Source of the DNA: Gymnogyps californianus
Taxonomy: Eukaryota; Chordata; Aves; Accipitriformes; Cathartidae
Direction of reading: 5' to 3'
Length of the DNA stretch: 64,000 nt
NCBI RefSeq assembly: GCF_018139145.2
Contig: NC_059478.1
Coordinates: 7,254,001-7,318,000 of the forward strand
This document shows positions 11,870 to 25,471 of the stretch, one piece after another; within the stretch, counting starts at the first letter, position 1; each line of letters starts with the position of its first letter. A program made the position numbers and the translations under genes. A model generated the notes under the pieces. It saw only the letters and a list, made by a program, of their open reading frames with translations, was not told the origin of the DNA and did not search any database.

Positions 11870-14800
11870 CACCTGGAAAGCAGAGGCAGAAGCATCCACC
11901 CCACGGTGCTTCCTCCTTCCTGACCAGCACAGACATCTCTCGGGGAGAGAGGATCCACTCGCTGCCTCCCACTAAAAACATCAGCTGGCTGCAGAGTTCC
12001 CCAGGTTTTAGGAGACAAGCTCCCTTTCCACGCTGGCCCCCTCGCAGCTATCAGAAAGCAATGATTTCCAGGCTTACCCCTCGGTGCTAGACTTCAACCA
12101 GCTGCAGACAGGCCCGTGCATATCCTCTTCCTAATCCTTCACGCACGATCCCTAGACAGTCCCTGGCTTTTATTATTTTCTGGCAGGAGAGAGCACCACG
12201 TTAACCCCATGTGCAGGCTGCAGCCTGAGCATCTCTCAGCACATCCCAACTTGGGTCCAAATTATAAATGAAACGTTCATGTAACAAGAGAACCGGCAAG
12301 GGCCAATTCCCCATTAATATTTTAAACCCCTGCTAATTCTTATTTAACAACCTGTCCGAAAAGTCCCTTCTAATTGCTTGATACAGTGATGGGCCTAAAA
12401 CATTTATTTATTGATAAAGACCATGGGAAACTTTTCCCGTGGGGATGGCTGTGCTTTCCTGCGAGAGGCTGGAAGCCAAGGGACAGAGCAGGCAGCAGCA
12501 TCACCACGCTGGTTGTCCATTGAGAAAAGAACCCTGCACTCCTCACCTCTGCCAGCAAACCCTTCTCTGCACAGCAGTTCCCCTGGCTTCAAGGATACAA
12601 GATGAAGTCCTTACTGGGAGGTATTTCAAGGCACTGAGAGCGAGGGAATATTGTCTATATGTATGCTGGAAGGTCCTGTCCTTAGCATGATGCTGTAAAA
12701 CTCTATGGATGGAGCTGCACCTGATGCACAGGCTCTGGCTAAGGGACAGCAGTTTCCAGATGTGGAGACAGTGTGTCAGCGGCACACAAGAAACCCTCAC
12801 GGGGCCGCAGGACAGACGCAGGCAGGGTCTGCATCCCAGAGCCACACCGATCCCAGGAGCACACCCTGCAAGGGGAGATCCCAAGACAGGGGCTGCATCC
12901 TCACCGGCCGGGAGGCAAACGGCCCCCATCTCCAAGCCTGAGCTCCCGAGGCGCCCGAGGCTTTAGCCCAGGAGGGAGCAGAGCCCTGCCAGACGGCTCA
13001 ATGGCCAGGCGAGGCTGCAGCCACAAGCTGCCCCTCTGGCCCCGAGCTCAGTGCTGACCTTGAAACGCAGGGCGGGCGGCTGCCATCGCCAGCATCACAT
13101 GATCCGTTACAAAATACGACGGGCTGTACTTAGAGGTTACACGCCGCAGGACAAATTTAACACCCGAGAGCGTTCCCGATCCCACTGGAAGAATTCCTGG
13201 CAGGGGCTCAGTAATCGCCCACTACTGTAAGTGGCCAAGTGCCATTGCATCGGTTCGGCTCCAGACACATGAGGACCTCGTTCCTTATCTCTGACGGGAG
13301 AGATGCTTCAGCTGATGGATGACACCATGCAAGATGATGAATCCCCCAGCGGCGGGTGGGCCTTGAAGCAGAGAGTAAAGGGAATCTGCAAAAGATGCTG
13401 TTCCCAAAAGCCTTCACTTGTTTGAGAAAGGTATTTAAGGGCTGCAATTAAAAAGTTGCATTGAAGGCAGCCTGACTATGCAGCTAGGAGGTCCATTAAG
13501 AGATCCTCTGGAAGAATGATGCTCTGGTGAACATCTGAAAAACAAGCAGATAGAATGGAGGCATCCTCAAAGGACGATCAGTCCACAGAGGCCGATGCCT
13601 GGGGACTTCCCAGCCCAGCCATGAGAAAGAAAGGCTCAACACCAGGAGAAATTGTCCCTGCTGCCATCCTACCAGCTGTACACAAGCTCTTCCAGAGCCA
13701 AGCCGGCTATTTTCAAAGGTGGAGCAGGCGGGTGCTACTCTGAAGCAGAGCCCAGGAAAGGTGCAGGGCAGGCAGGGCGGTAGAGCCTCTCCCAGCAGCG
13801 GATCCAGACCCAGCTCAGCAGTGAGCCAGACCTTGCCGCTCCCTCCTCCTCCTCCTCTCCTTCCCTTTCCTTTCGACTGGCCCCAGCCCCGCGTTTCTGG
13901 AGCGGCAAGAGTCAGTTCTGCCGATGCTGCTGAGGGGCCCCGAGCCAGCTCTGGCTATAATCTCAGGATGAAAACATCGGCTCTGAAACACAGCAACGGG
14001 AAAAACAGACAGGCGGACACGTGTGCACACATGAGGACTCCTGTAATTAGGAGAGCTCCCACATTAGCAGCGAGGTTTGCGATAACGGGCAATTTGGCGT
14101 ACCTGCTTTGATCCGCAGGCTCTGATTTCAGGGAAGGGGCATGCTGTGCTTGGTTAGGGTGGGCTCACCAGCGAGCGGGATGGACAGCGTTTTCTTCCAG
14201 CCCTTGTGAACACAAACCCATGACCTTGCTGCTCCCGGTCCAGTTTGCCCTCCAGGCTACACCGAGAGCCTGGCACCATCCCGGCTGTGGTGCTTACGGG
14301 AGGAAAGCATTGCTGTGACAGGCAAGTGGGGATGCTCAGAGCGGGACCACACCGGATCGGGCTGTGGGTGACCCCAGCACCTGATGCTAAGAAAAGACCA
14401 GGTCAGGAGCGCCAGCGTGGAGGCGATGGAGCCAGGTCAGACCAGCGACAAGACGACAGAAAACGTCGTCAGGCCAGCAGCTATTTTTATCTGTAAGGAC
14501 CAACACTTAATACCCTCCTATCTCCCACAAAATGTCACTTGAGCTCCAGCAGAAAGTTTACACCACTCGCAGACAAGGGCTGAAACCTGAGCACGTAATC
14601 CCTGCTCCAGTCAAAAGTTTTAGTGGGATTCGCAGCGTCTGGACAGGGGAAGATGAGAAAAAAACCCTTTCCCCTGAGAAATGATGGCTGGGGCTGAGGA
14701 GAGACGGGACAGGCAGGTCCCCTCCTGGCACCATGTCCCTCTGCAGGGTCACTCTGCAGGGCACAAGGGACTTTGTAAGCCCTGGACCTACATCATAGCC

Positions 14801-17800
14801 TCCCCACAAGCTTTAGCTACCCTAAGAGGGTCTTCAGAAGAGAGGGGAATGGGGAAAGCAAGGCGTTCACCGCCCCACTCGCTGAACGCCAGAGCCCCCA
14901 GGGAGATGAAGGGTCGAGAGGAGCAGGGTGGGTTGGGCAGAGCCCACAGGAGGGTTTTGCAGCAGGTCAGGGCAGGACACCCCATCGAGATATCACTGCC
15001 ACCCCTCTTGGCAATTCCCCCCTCTCCATCAGGCAGCTCTAATTACTTCAAACACCATCTCCCCACTGCCCCCTCTCCACTCCGCTCCCACCCCCTTCCC
15101 TCTCGCCGCGAAGCCCAGACCCAGACATGCCTGGGGCGTGAGGAACAGAGGCTTCCCTCACTTAATAAAGCCAAGGCAGAGCAATGCCGTTATTAACAGC
15201 AGCCTGGCCCCCCGCTCCTTGCCGACGGTGGGAATATTGCAACCGGTAATCCCGGAGGAGCGCCCCGGCACTGCCCCGACAACGGATGCAATAACACGGC
15301 CCCTCCGGGCCCTGGCGCTGCCCTTTTATATTGCAGTGAGTGTAAACGCCAGTGGGGTCCTCTCCCAGGTCTCCCCTTACATTGCAAGCAGCATTTAGTA
15401 TCAGGGATGGATGGATAGATGGAAACCCCCTCCTTGGTCAGGCACAGGATAGCTCAAATTTAGGATGGCATTCTCCGGCAGGTTCTTCCCAGGGAGGGGC
15501 AAAAAAGTAGGGAGCAAAGAGCTCCGGCTGGGACTGAGCCACGGTAAAATGCGCTGTGACACGGAGATGTCCGGTGCGCTCAGAAAATGAGGGTACCTCG
15601 TTAAGGGCTTGCACAGAAACTTACAGGAGGTGAATTTTGCTAGGGATAAAACGCATGAGCTCACGTGTGCCTTGGAGCTGCCCTCATCCGCCCTCAGGTG
15701 GCTTTTTTCGCATCACGCTGCCTTTTTTAAAATTAAAAAGACTGGCCAAAGCGGTCAGGATGGAGGTGCAGGTGAGGAGAGGACCTAGCGGAGGACAGGG
15801 CTGGGCGAGCCTCGCTGGGCTCCGCAGCCCCCGGGAATTGTGTATGGGGGCCGGAGGGAAAGGCACGATTGCTGATGAAAGGGCAGGGTGAGGGTTTCCC
15901 AGGGGCATGTGCAGCAACTCGGCGCAAGCAAATAATGGACGTTGATGGGGAAAACCAGCTCCGCTAGACCCAGAAATCCTCTCTTACAGCAAGAAGCAGG
16001 GTAAAAATCCCAGAGAATATGCTGCAGAGGCAAAACCCGCATTCCTGAGATGGCCAAGAAGTGATCGCATCTATCTCCCTCCATCTCCCATTTCTAAGAT
16101 CCATTTCTGAACCATCACCAGCCAAGAAACTTCGGTTGATTGGACGTGGTTAAAGCAAACACACGCACACAAAAAAATCTTATAGCTGAAACTTGAATGG
16201 CCTCCACAAACATCTTGCATATTTTCAAGGACACTGAGGAAATACACATTTTTCCCCCCTTTTTGTGGACTTAAAAAAAATGCCCCAAGGGAAAAAGTCA
16301 TTTAGAACTACTTAGGAAACACAAAGCATAAAAAGCCTATAATTATTTCTCTGCCAAGGGCTTGTCAGTTTGAAAATCCTCGCTCTTGAACCACTAATCC
16401 TTATGGAAAAAAAAATGCAGCTGCAGCAAGATGCATTGTTGGTTGACTTTTGCTGCACTTTTCCAGCACGAAGGCACTAAAGGGGGAGACGTAGATTTGG
16501 TTTTCGTTTCATTAGCACCTTTCACCCACAACGTGCCCGATGCACTTCCCCGGCCAAGCAGGGAGACCTGCAAAGCATCGCCCCGAGGTGAGGCCAGCGG
16601 CTGCTCTGCATGAGAACGGTGCTCTGCAGGCATCAGCCTGGGGAGGGGAGGACCAAGGCTGATGTTCAGAGGCAGAAGTGCCTGAAACAGGCAAAAATAA
16701 ATCAGTTCAAGGTGGGGGTATATTTTACTTTAAAATTCAGGAGTTCCTGAGATTTTTGTTATGCAGCTGGAAATAGCATAAAGACATTATTGGCAGGGAA
16801 ACTGCACTTTCTCTGGAGGATGGGGATGGGCCATCCCAGCATAGCAGGGTGGATTTGGGCTCTCTGGTTTACCAGCCAGATTCATCACTTCATGTCACCC
16901 TGCCTGGATAAGGATGGGTGGCATCAGCGCCTCTGAACTTGGTTGGCCACAGAAATGGTCCCATGAAGCTAGTTGTGTCCCCATACGTACGCCAGCATCA
17001 AAGCACTGACCGTGTTTCTTCCATCTTCACTCCAGCCATAAAGAACTACAGTTTTGCCACGAGGTGAGAGGAGGAGAAAGGTGAAGCGCTGGGAGCGGGC
17101 AGGAGTCCGGCACACTCAGACAGAGGTCGTTCCCACTGCAAACCCTTACCGTGAAACTAAAAATGGGATCCCGCAGAGATTCCCAACGCAGCACATCTGG
17201 AGAGAGAGCGCTTCTCCCCCAGCCCCGCACTGGCCGACTGCTCAGGGTCTTGGCTCCACATCTCAGCCAGCCGAAAAAAGGCGCGAAGGTAAGTTTGCTG
17301 CTGCGGAGGAAACTCCCATAAAGACCCTGCCAAGGGCACAGACACTTTGGCTCTTGCTAGGACCCAGTCGGAGACTGCCAGCGCAGGCATGTCGGCAACC
17401 CTCCCCTGGAGTGTCTCTGGCGGGTGCTGCAAGAAGTGTGTTACACCAGACAGAGCGGGTGAGCCACCCAGATCCGGCTGCACCCTGGCACCCATCCATC
17501 CACACTGCCTGGGTTTGGAGCTGCAGAGCAGAGGGCATCCGTCACACATGCATCTTGCACAGCAGGGGCCAAAAAAATCTCGTCCCTGCCACGGGCAGCT
17601 TTCCCCCTGCCAAGGATAAACGCCTCACTTGGACCTACTTTCCCCATGCAGGGCCCTTCACCCATCTCTGATGTCTTCTCCCATTACTTTCTCCTAATCC
17701 ATCTCCATAACAGCACCTCCCATCAACGTGCGTTTTAATGTCCTCGAGATAATGCATGCAGGAAGCCTCTCCTCCTTTCTGGTTAACCCTCCTTCCTAGG

Positions 17801-20693
17801 GCCAGAGCTGAAACAAGCTCGGACTCAAGAGCCCAGCCTACAAGACTTTAAGCTTCATTAAACTTTTAAGCCAGTCTGTTAAGGTTGCTCTTTCAGCCTT
17901 TCATAATTACGGCTGCAGAAGGAAGGAGTAACATTCACCTGAGCAGGCATGAAGAAGATTCAAACACTTAATGGCTTTCCTAACCAAGCTCCCACGTCCA
18001 CATCACTGTTTAAAAGGATCTGCTCGATATCACTCCAGTGCTCTGCCCTGCAGCGGAGATGCTGAGATATACATAATTCAGTATTTCAGTTCCCCATCGC
18101 CAACCCAGCTGGCCACACATTTGGCACAAGCAAGACTCAAGACACATGAGCCTGAGCCATCTCGCCGCAGCAGAGACCGCAGGCGCCCAAGCCAAAAGGA
18201 TGGTTGGGTTCACGGACACAGTTCAGGTGAGTAAGGTGCTCTCAGCTCTCCCTGCAGCCAAGATCTGGAGTTCAGCTTCTCCGTCGGGCAATTCAGACCT
18301 TGGCTTGGCTGAACTGTGTGCTCCAGAGGAGCCTCATCCTCCCCTTCAGCCCTTGCAGGAGCCTACAGAAAGTGGTCTGCAAGCAAAGAGGAGACGGTCG
18401 CCCCATCCTCAACACCCAGCGTAGGGCTGGGGTCCCACACACCCGACGCACACGCAGCACAACTGCTGTTCCCTCCTCTCCTGTTGCCTGGACGGTCCTC
18501 TCTAAGACCAGAAATGGAAAAGATGCCCCAGAACTGTGTTGTAGGGCAGTACCAATCCGGGCTCGACACAGAAGCCATTGGGCAAGAGCTTTGGGGTTGC
18601 GCCTTGACAAATGTCCACTTCCACTATCAGCACCCGTGAATTTATTCATCCGATGGCATCAAAATCACCCCTGTGGAGGCAATTGTGACCATGTGTCATT
18701 TCCCATGCTGCATTTCCCTCCTCCTGTTTAGTTACATTACTGCAGAGGTTAGTAACATTTTGCATAGCTAAGATGCTGTTTTCCAGGAATAAAGACTTAA
18801 TAGAGCCGGCAAATGCCGAGCAGAAATTTTGACAATGAAAGCATCCCTATGTTTTTATGATGGCAGGCGTTGGAGGGAAGAAATTACAACACTGACTCTT
18901 TCAAATAAAAAAACTGCTGCAGCTGAGAACTGCCTTCAGGTCCCTTAACCTATTTCTCTCCCCTTTCCAAATTTTCCCTGCCAAATGCTTCCCTGAGCTT
19001 TCAATAGCAAAGAGAAAATTCCCGCCTCCTTCTTCCTGCTTAGCCACCTTGGGCGATGCTATGCAGTGAAAAATCGACTTATAACGTGGTCCCACTGGCC
19101 CCAGGCAGGGAAGAAGGAGCCCTCGGTACACACAGGCTCCAGGTTCATCCAAGGAGCTCTGCAGCACAAAACCAGAGGAGAGGATGCACGTCCCAAAGAG
19201 AAGAATCACATCCAAACGGAGGATTCTCCGGGAATCGCCCTTGCCTCTTGTTGTGCTTTTAAGACCCCACTTTGCTCCCTTGCAGGGCAGGGGACCTGGC
19301 CCAGAGGGATTTTGGGGGCTCGCCGCCCCACCGCGATGGTGGTTATCATTCCAGAGGAACAGACATACCGGGAGGGAGATTTTGCACGGTGGCGGCGGGG
19401 GCGGAGGACAATGGGCCGAGGAGCGATGGTCGCATGAAAAGGGATTTGTTCCGCTGTCAGGGACAGAAAGCTCTCCTTAAGAGCAGTGTTAGGAAATGAA
19501 GCCCACAAGGGAAGGAGAGGGGTAGGGAGCGGCGAGAGACAATGTATGGACGCCCGTGGCAGGGGGACAGCTGGGAAGGATCAATGTCGAGCCCCGATGG
19601 GCTCGCAAAGCACGAGTACCAGCCGAGGAAGCCTCCTCCAGCATGCTCTGCCCTTTGAGGCATTTGCCCCGAGGAAGAGCAGGATGCCTCTGAGCAGGGC
19701 GAACCTTTCATCTGCAGCCACGGAGCCCCAGCGACCCTTCAACGAGGGGAAGTATCACTGCCTGCTGGGATGTACCGGGATACAGAGGAGAGCGGTTCTC
19801 CTACCGATTCGTGCCTTCTCCTATCGATTCATGCCTTAATCCTACTCATTCGTGCCTGGGAAAAGCTGGTATCTCTCACAAGCAACACAAGCTCTCGGTC
19901 ACCTTTGGTCAAAGGTAGCCCAAGGTGGAAAACACAAAGGCAGGCATGACATAAAAATCAGGCAAATCTGGAGAGAGACTGAGAATTCATGCCTGGCATT
20001 CAGACTCACCCAGGAGGATGCTCAAAGCACTTATGATGATGAATGAAGCCTTTTTTAGCTAGATTCATATTTCCAGCTCCATTTCATGGGTGAAGGAGCC
20101 AAGTTTCAGCTCTTTCTCCTGCATGCAACCGTGGCCCATCATACCCCGACCAGGCACCAATGCAGGAGACCTGAATCCAAAACAGGATCATATTCATGGG
20201 CACGGGAAATGCTCTACTGAAAACAGGTAGGTGCATGCAAGCACACAGTGCAATATGAGAAAACAAATTGTTTGCATTGAACACAACATGGTTTCAGCCC
20301 TGTATTGAGAAACGCACACGCCACCCTCCTGAAAACTCAAAGCTTTGTGGGAGAAAACACCATTTTCGGATAGCCAGCCTACAAAATGTGGAGCATCTGA
20401 AGGATCCCTGACAAGCTGAAGAAATTGGTCTTTTGTTAATAAGATCCCAGCAAACCGATAAGCAAGAAGACAGAGCCATCTGATGGAAAACCCCCCAAAT
20501 AAACAGAGACCAGTGCCACCAGCCCGACGCCGTGCCCCTGCCACCAGCGCAGCCCTGGCACAGCACTGCTCACCGGTCAGCCTGCTCCACGCCTTTCACA
20601 AAAGCTTCGGCATCCGGCTGTCCGTAAATATTTGGGATGGGAAGCCAGGGATTACAGAACCCCTCTCCTGGGCAACCAAGGTTTGATGATCTT

Positions 20694-20766
20694 AAAAAAA
20701 AAAAAAAAAAAAAAAAAACACCAAACAAACAAAAAAACCCAAACAAACCACAAAACCAAACCTCAA
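20694..20766. repeat. A-run of 25 with an A/C-rich tail
   Basis: 25 uninterrupted A residues (20694-20718) are followed by imperfect CAAA/CAAAC repeats to about 20766. It is low-complexity sequence, and no retroposed body was recognised next to it. Confidence 0.9.
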
Positions 20767-22447
20767 ACAGAGCTGCAATGAGATGCCTCCCGGTTTCACG
20801 AGACAACCTGGGTGCATCCATTGCCCCTGAGGCCAACAGCCCCAGGAGAAGATACCCGGAGACCAGCTGGCTCCTTCTGCCCAAGCAGGATTCCTTCCAG
20901 GTTAAAAGTATTGAGGAACAAAACTGAAGTTACAGGCTAGCATAACTGTGGCTATAGGCTTTCACACACGTCTGCACAGTGTTTGCCATGTCAGGGAGTG
21001 CTGTTAGTCACCCCCCACCTCTCCCTTCTGAAATCTCTTACAAATACACAGAAATTCAAACTTCTCATGAAAACACATCTATGGAAAAAAAATATTATTT
21101 TGGGCCAATCCCAGTATTTCACCCTAATAAAATCCAAATATCTTCTCCCTGCTTTAAAGCTATTCTTTACTCCTATTGCAGAGGAGATGCTTCATTAAAT
21201 TGCAGGCAGAGGCACAGTCCTCCAGCCCAGGCCCCCTGTCCCCACTTCACATTTGCATCTGCAGAGGGCACGAACCAGAGACAAAACAGAGCGCAAAGGG
21301 ACAAAGAGCGTCTTGAGAAGAAAAATACCCAGGACACCTCTCTCATTTCCACTTCCCTCCACCTTGGCTGCAGCCTCCTCTTCCTCAGACATCCTCCAGC
21401 ATTGAGGCATGCTGAGTAACCCCCTTGGCTGCACACCGCGGGGTTCGCCAGAAGTGGAGAACCGTGATTCCAGACTCAAACCTGATTCAAACCGTTCAGT
21501 TTTCCCTCTCGCTCAGTCAGAAGCAGGACTTGCACCCCTGCGAGCATAAGAGGAGACCAGCCCTCACCCCCAAAGTCCCCTTCTCCCTTTCCAAGGCAGA
21601 GGGTGCTTCGGGGTCCCCCCGGCCGCATCCTGGGGGACTGTGCATGATCTGAGTCAGAAACTGCTGCGGGTTTAGGTATGTTGAGGCCACTCCACTGCTG
21701 CCAGCAGGGATGGGGGCAGCCGGCGGAGCTCAGCCTCCCCAGCTGCAGGCAAATCCTGCCCGCGCACTGGCCAGACTGCAGCACGGCTAACACCCGAGAC
21801 CACCACCCTCTCCGAAAACGGCTGGGGCTGACCACAGCTTGGGGTTTAGACCCTGCCGGAAAGCTCCCCGAGGAAGGACCGAGCAAGAAACCAAATTGCG
21901 GGCTTTCTTAAATCCATGGCTCGGCAAATCCCTCCCTGTGCCTGGCGGCTGAGAGCAGGTGAAGAACTGGCGAGGCGAGGGCTGGCGAGCTGGGGCAGGA
22001 GAGGACCCCAGCTGTCTCTCCAGCTGGTGGAGACAAAATTCTCATCAAACCGAAACAAACCCCCCTTTCTTCCACCAGCCCGTTTCCTTTCGGCGCCTTC
22101 ATTGCGATAGCAAAGATCTGAAGCGGTTCCCCCAGCTCCAAGCGCCCCGTCAGGGGTTGATCCGGCAGCGCCATGCCACAGGGGGAGAAAGAAAGAAAAA
22201 GGGGAAAAAAAGTCATTGTAGGTTTGAAATAAGACGGCAGAAACCATGGAGAGTCCCAAGGATGCTCAGGTCCTGGCTCTGCCGGCGCTGACCTGCAGCC
22301 TCCAGGGTCCCACTGCCAATAAGCAGGAGAAAGGGTGACCCCAAAGCCACCCCTGTCGCCACCACGGAGGGACAGATGACGAGTATATTCGGCTGCCTCA
22401 CTCCCAAGCTGCCAAACGTCGCTCCCTTCCAGGCCTTTCTATGAAAC

Positions 22448-22476
22448 ATTAATTGGAAGACACAAATCTAATTAAG
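22448..22476. promoter_or_regulatory. Paired TAAT-core sites (enhancer candidate)
   Basis: ATTAATTG (22448-22455) and TAATTAAG (22469-22476) lie two helical turns apart in otherwise GC-richer intron. Homeodomain proteins, including LIM-homeodomain factors, bind TAATTA-type cores. Conservation is untested. Confidence 0.3.
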
Positions 22477-23419
22477 GGCAAGGGGAAGGGGCAAGACGCC
22501 AAATCTCTTCTCCGCTCCCGTTGGAAAGGGGGAGCCCTGCGAGCGAGCAGCACAGGAGGACGGGGGGGCGGCAGAGATGGAGGCAAGGCATATTTTTCTT
22601 GCCTTGCTTTTCCAGCTTGGATCCCGCAGCAGCCTCCGTAATGCCCCTCTCATCACCGCATCCCGCTGCTTCCCCGCTTCCCCCCCCCACTGGCATAACA
22701 AGGCAACTTAATAACAAAAACCAAAGGACCGGCGCCTGGTCCCAGCCTGGCAGTACCCACCACCGCATCCCTGGTGGGGATGAGGCCAAATTCGGCTGTC
22801 CCAGAGCCACCCTCATCCCAGCCCGCAAAGAGTCGGCATATTTCCACCGGGAGCCGTGGGAAAGGGGGTGAGGACAGAGAGGGGTTTGCTACAGGAGTCG
22901 AGGTGCTGAGCAGGGCTGGAGAGCAGGCAAGAAGGATGGGAAGTGCTAGAAGAAAAGATTGAGGGATGGGAAAAGACAGGCAGGCAAGAGGGACCATCGT
23001 GCCGCAGAGCTGCCACGTGCTCTGCTACCCAGTCCGGGCCAGCCTGATTGCCCTTAGTGCCTGGCCAGCTGGAGAAACCCAAGTTAGCACCATCCTCTCC
23101 ATAGAATGCCCTACAAGAAGGGAAAAGGACCTCCAGAGGGCATATTGCACTGTAGCTGGGCTGACCCGTGGCTTTCTGGAGGACCTGTTCTCTCCCATCA
23201 CCCACAAGAAGAGCAAAAAGTCCCATTTCTCCAGGCAAGAGAAGGCAAAGGACTGTGAATCGCCAGCACAAACCCCCCAGAACATAGGAAGTCTCCGGCC
23301 CGTGGGACCAGGCTGCTCTAAAGTGCTCAGCATCAGCATCACCTTATTTGTTCAATCCGTTTGGGATTATTCCCCTCGCAACCCTTCCAGGCCGGGGAAG
23401 CAGTGCCACGGTTTGCAGC

Positions 23420-23433
23420 TAATTGCGCAATTA
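23420..23433. promoter_or_regulatory. 14-bp perfect palindrome: C/EBP site nested in two TAATTG sites
   Basis: TAATTGCGCAATTA reads the same on both strands. Its core, ATTGCGCAAT, is the optimal C/EBP recognition sequence. The outer TAATTG arms are homeodomain cores in inverted orientation. A further TTCATTACC lies just downstream. A regulatory role is inferred. Confidence 0.35.
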
Positions 23434-23929
23434 CATTCATTACCCACGTTAAGCAAGATAAACAGCCACCATGCTTCAAACCTCTTCCCCCTCTCTCCTC
23501 TACGGCAGCAGCTGCCGGACGAGCCTCCAGCGGGCGAGAGGAGGCTGCGCTGCCCGGAGCCGGGCAGATCCCACCTTCCCCTGGGCAGAGCCAGCCGCGG
23601 TCTGCCAGGACCATGCTGCTGGGAATTCAGGTTCATTCCCCATACGAAGACGCTGGGTGTGATTTTAAAACCCAACACTGATGGGTTTCTTCACACACGT
23701 TTTCTTTTGTGCGCGTTCAGAGCTTGGAAGGATTTTTTTTTTTTCCCCTCCCCTTCACAGCCTCCTCGTTTTAATTCACAGAGGAGGAGGTGGAGGCACC
23801 CACGCAACCCCATGACTCCGGGAGCAGGGGATTTCAGAGCCAAGCAGGAGGAGCTTTGCAATGACGGCGCAAAAGCTGGCAACGGCACAGAGCCGTCAAG
23901 CCGTGCGAAGACAGGGCGAGCATCACACA

Positions 23930-24250
23930 ACTGCCTCCCTCGGCCGGGGAGCCCGGCACGGCGGCGGTGGCTCGGGGGCCGCGGCCGCCCCTCCGCTGCC
24001 GGCGCCCACATGCCAGGCCTGCTCCGAGATGTGCTGGCCATCTGCTCCTGCCAGCCGGGGCTGGGGCCGGGGCTCTGCGCCGCGGCTGGGGACGTGCCAA
24101 GCCGTCCCGCCGTCGCCACGCTCCCCAGCTGCGCCCCCCGTCACGACTGCACCGCTGTCAGCGCTCCCGGCCCCCAGAACCGGCCGGCGGGGTTTCTGCA
24201 CGCCGCTGGCATCGCCTGCGGCGGGGCTTTGGGATGGGGACGTCCCCACA
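23930..24250. promoter_or_regulatory. Small CpG-rich patch inside LMX1A intron 2
   Basis: About 320 bp with many CpG dinucleotides (including GCGGCCGC-like sequence near 23980-23990), standing out from the flanks some 3.4 kb downstream of coding exon 2. It could be an internal CpG island or an alternative or antisense promoter. No splice-defined exon was identified. Confidence 0.4.
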
Positions 24251-24424
24251 GCTCCAGGTCCTCCCTACGGCTCTGCTTGGCCCACGCAAACCCACTGTAA
24301 AACACCTCTGGGCAAGCGGGGCTCAGTCGTTCCCATCCTCATGTGGATTTTAAGCCTCCGGGGCAGCCCCAGTCTTCCCATCGCTTCCAGCACCCCTCCC
24401 CATTTATGGCCAGGTTTGACGTTG

Positions 24425-24445
24425 CCCCCTCCCCCCCCCCCCCCC
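24425..24445. repeat. C-run (5 + 15, single T interruption)
   Basis: Low-complexity cytosine tract on the plus strand, equivalent to a G-run on the LMX1A strand. Confidence 0.9.
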
Positions 24446-25437
24446 AAATCTGCCACCACAAAAGCCCACCCCCCGGTCACCAACACAGGGGCCCCGCAGC
24501 CGGGGTGCGTCCCCAGGGCCGCTCTGCAGTCGGGGAGCCGGCCAGGGCGAAGCCTGAACCTTGTCATAGTTGAGACTTATCAGGTTTGGACAAGCGCCGG
24601 GGGCTGCCGCGGGATTCAGGATGTTCTGTAACAAACGTCCTCTGCCCCAAATAGACGCCGTCCCAGGGGCATGGGCTCGAGCTGTCCCTCCCCAGGAGCC
24701 CTCCCCGCCAGCGCCGGGGAAACTGGTCCAAGAGTGAGCCTCGGCACCCCAAGTCCCTGGCCGGCATCGCTGTCTGAACTGCCCACGGGTCCTGAGCTGC
24801 AGCCCTGGGCACCCCAAAAAGATGCCGAGACCTGGCCCAGCATCCCTGGTCTTCAATCCATCCCTCTCCAGGTCCTCTCCCAAGGTCTTCCTCTTTATGA
24901 AAGACAAAGAAATCTAAAACATGTGTTTTAATAAATGATTCCTCAATTTCTAGAGTCCGGCAAGTCAGATGCTTGCTTAAAACCATCCGTAACACTTTCC
25001 ATGGGTGTATTTATAACTAAAGGCATAACTCTGCCGTCTCATGCTCTGTCATTAACCCTCTGCAGCCTTGTTATAAACGGAGCTCAGAGAGCAAAGATAC
25101 GTGTCAGAAAATACTGCACCTACTCATCCCTGGTAAAACATCCCAACAGTCACCATCTGGAAGAGAAATCCCTTCTTTCAATTAAAAAAAACCAAATAAA
25201 CAAAAAAACCCAAAACCACCAGCACCATGATACTGGCAGGTAGGATCCCGACTGTTTCCCCGAGACCCGAAGCACCGGCGTTTCACATGCAGACACCCCA
25301 GCCCTCCCACCCGGCGAGCGCCGCTGCGCCGACGGAGAGGCCCCCGGAGCCCGGCTCCACTGGCGCGACCGCCGGTGCCGCGGGGAGGATCAGCCGCTTT
25401 ACACCATCGTGCTGCGCAAGGAGTGTCAGTCACCCGC

Positions 25438-25471
25438 GATAATTAACCAGCTATCTGCTCAAGATAATTAG
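25438..25471. promoter_or_regulatory. Repeated GATAATTA sites (enhancer candidate)
   Basis: GATAATTAA at 25438-25446 and GATAATTAG at 25463-25471 are direct repeats 25 bp apart, about 2.2 kb into LMX1A intron 2. Each combines a GATA half-site and a TAATTA homeodomain core. A regulatory role is inferred. Confidence 0.3.

Noticed and set aside
20694..20766. A-run with CAAA tail as a SINE or retropseudogene end
   Set aside because: No RNA polymerase III boxes or recognisable body sequence were found beside it; low-complexity sequence is sufficient explanation.
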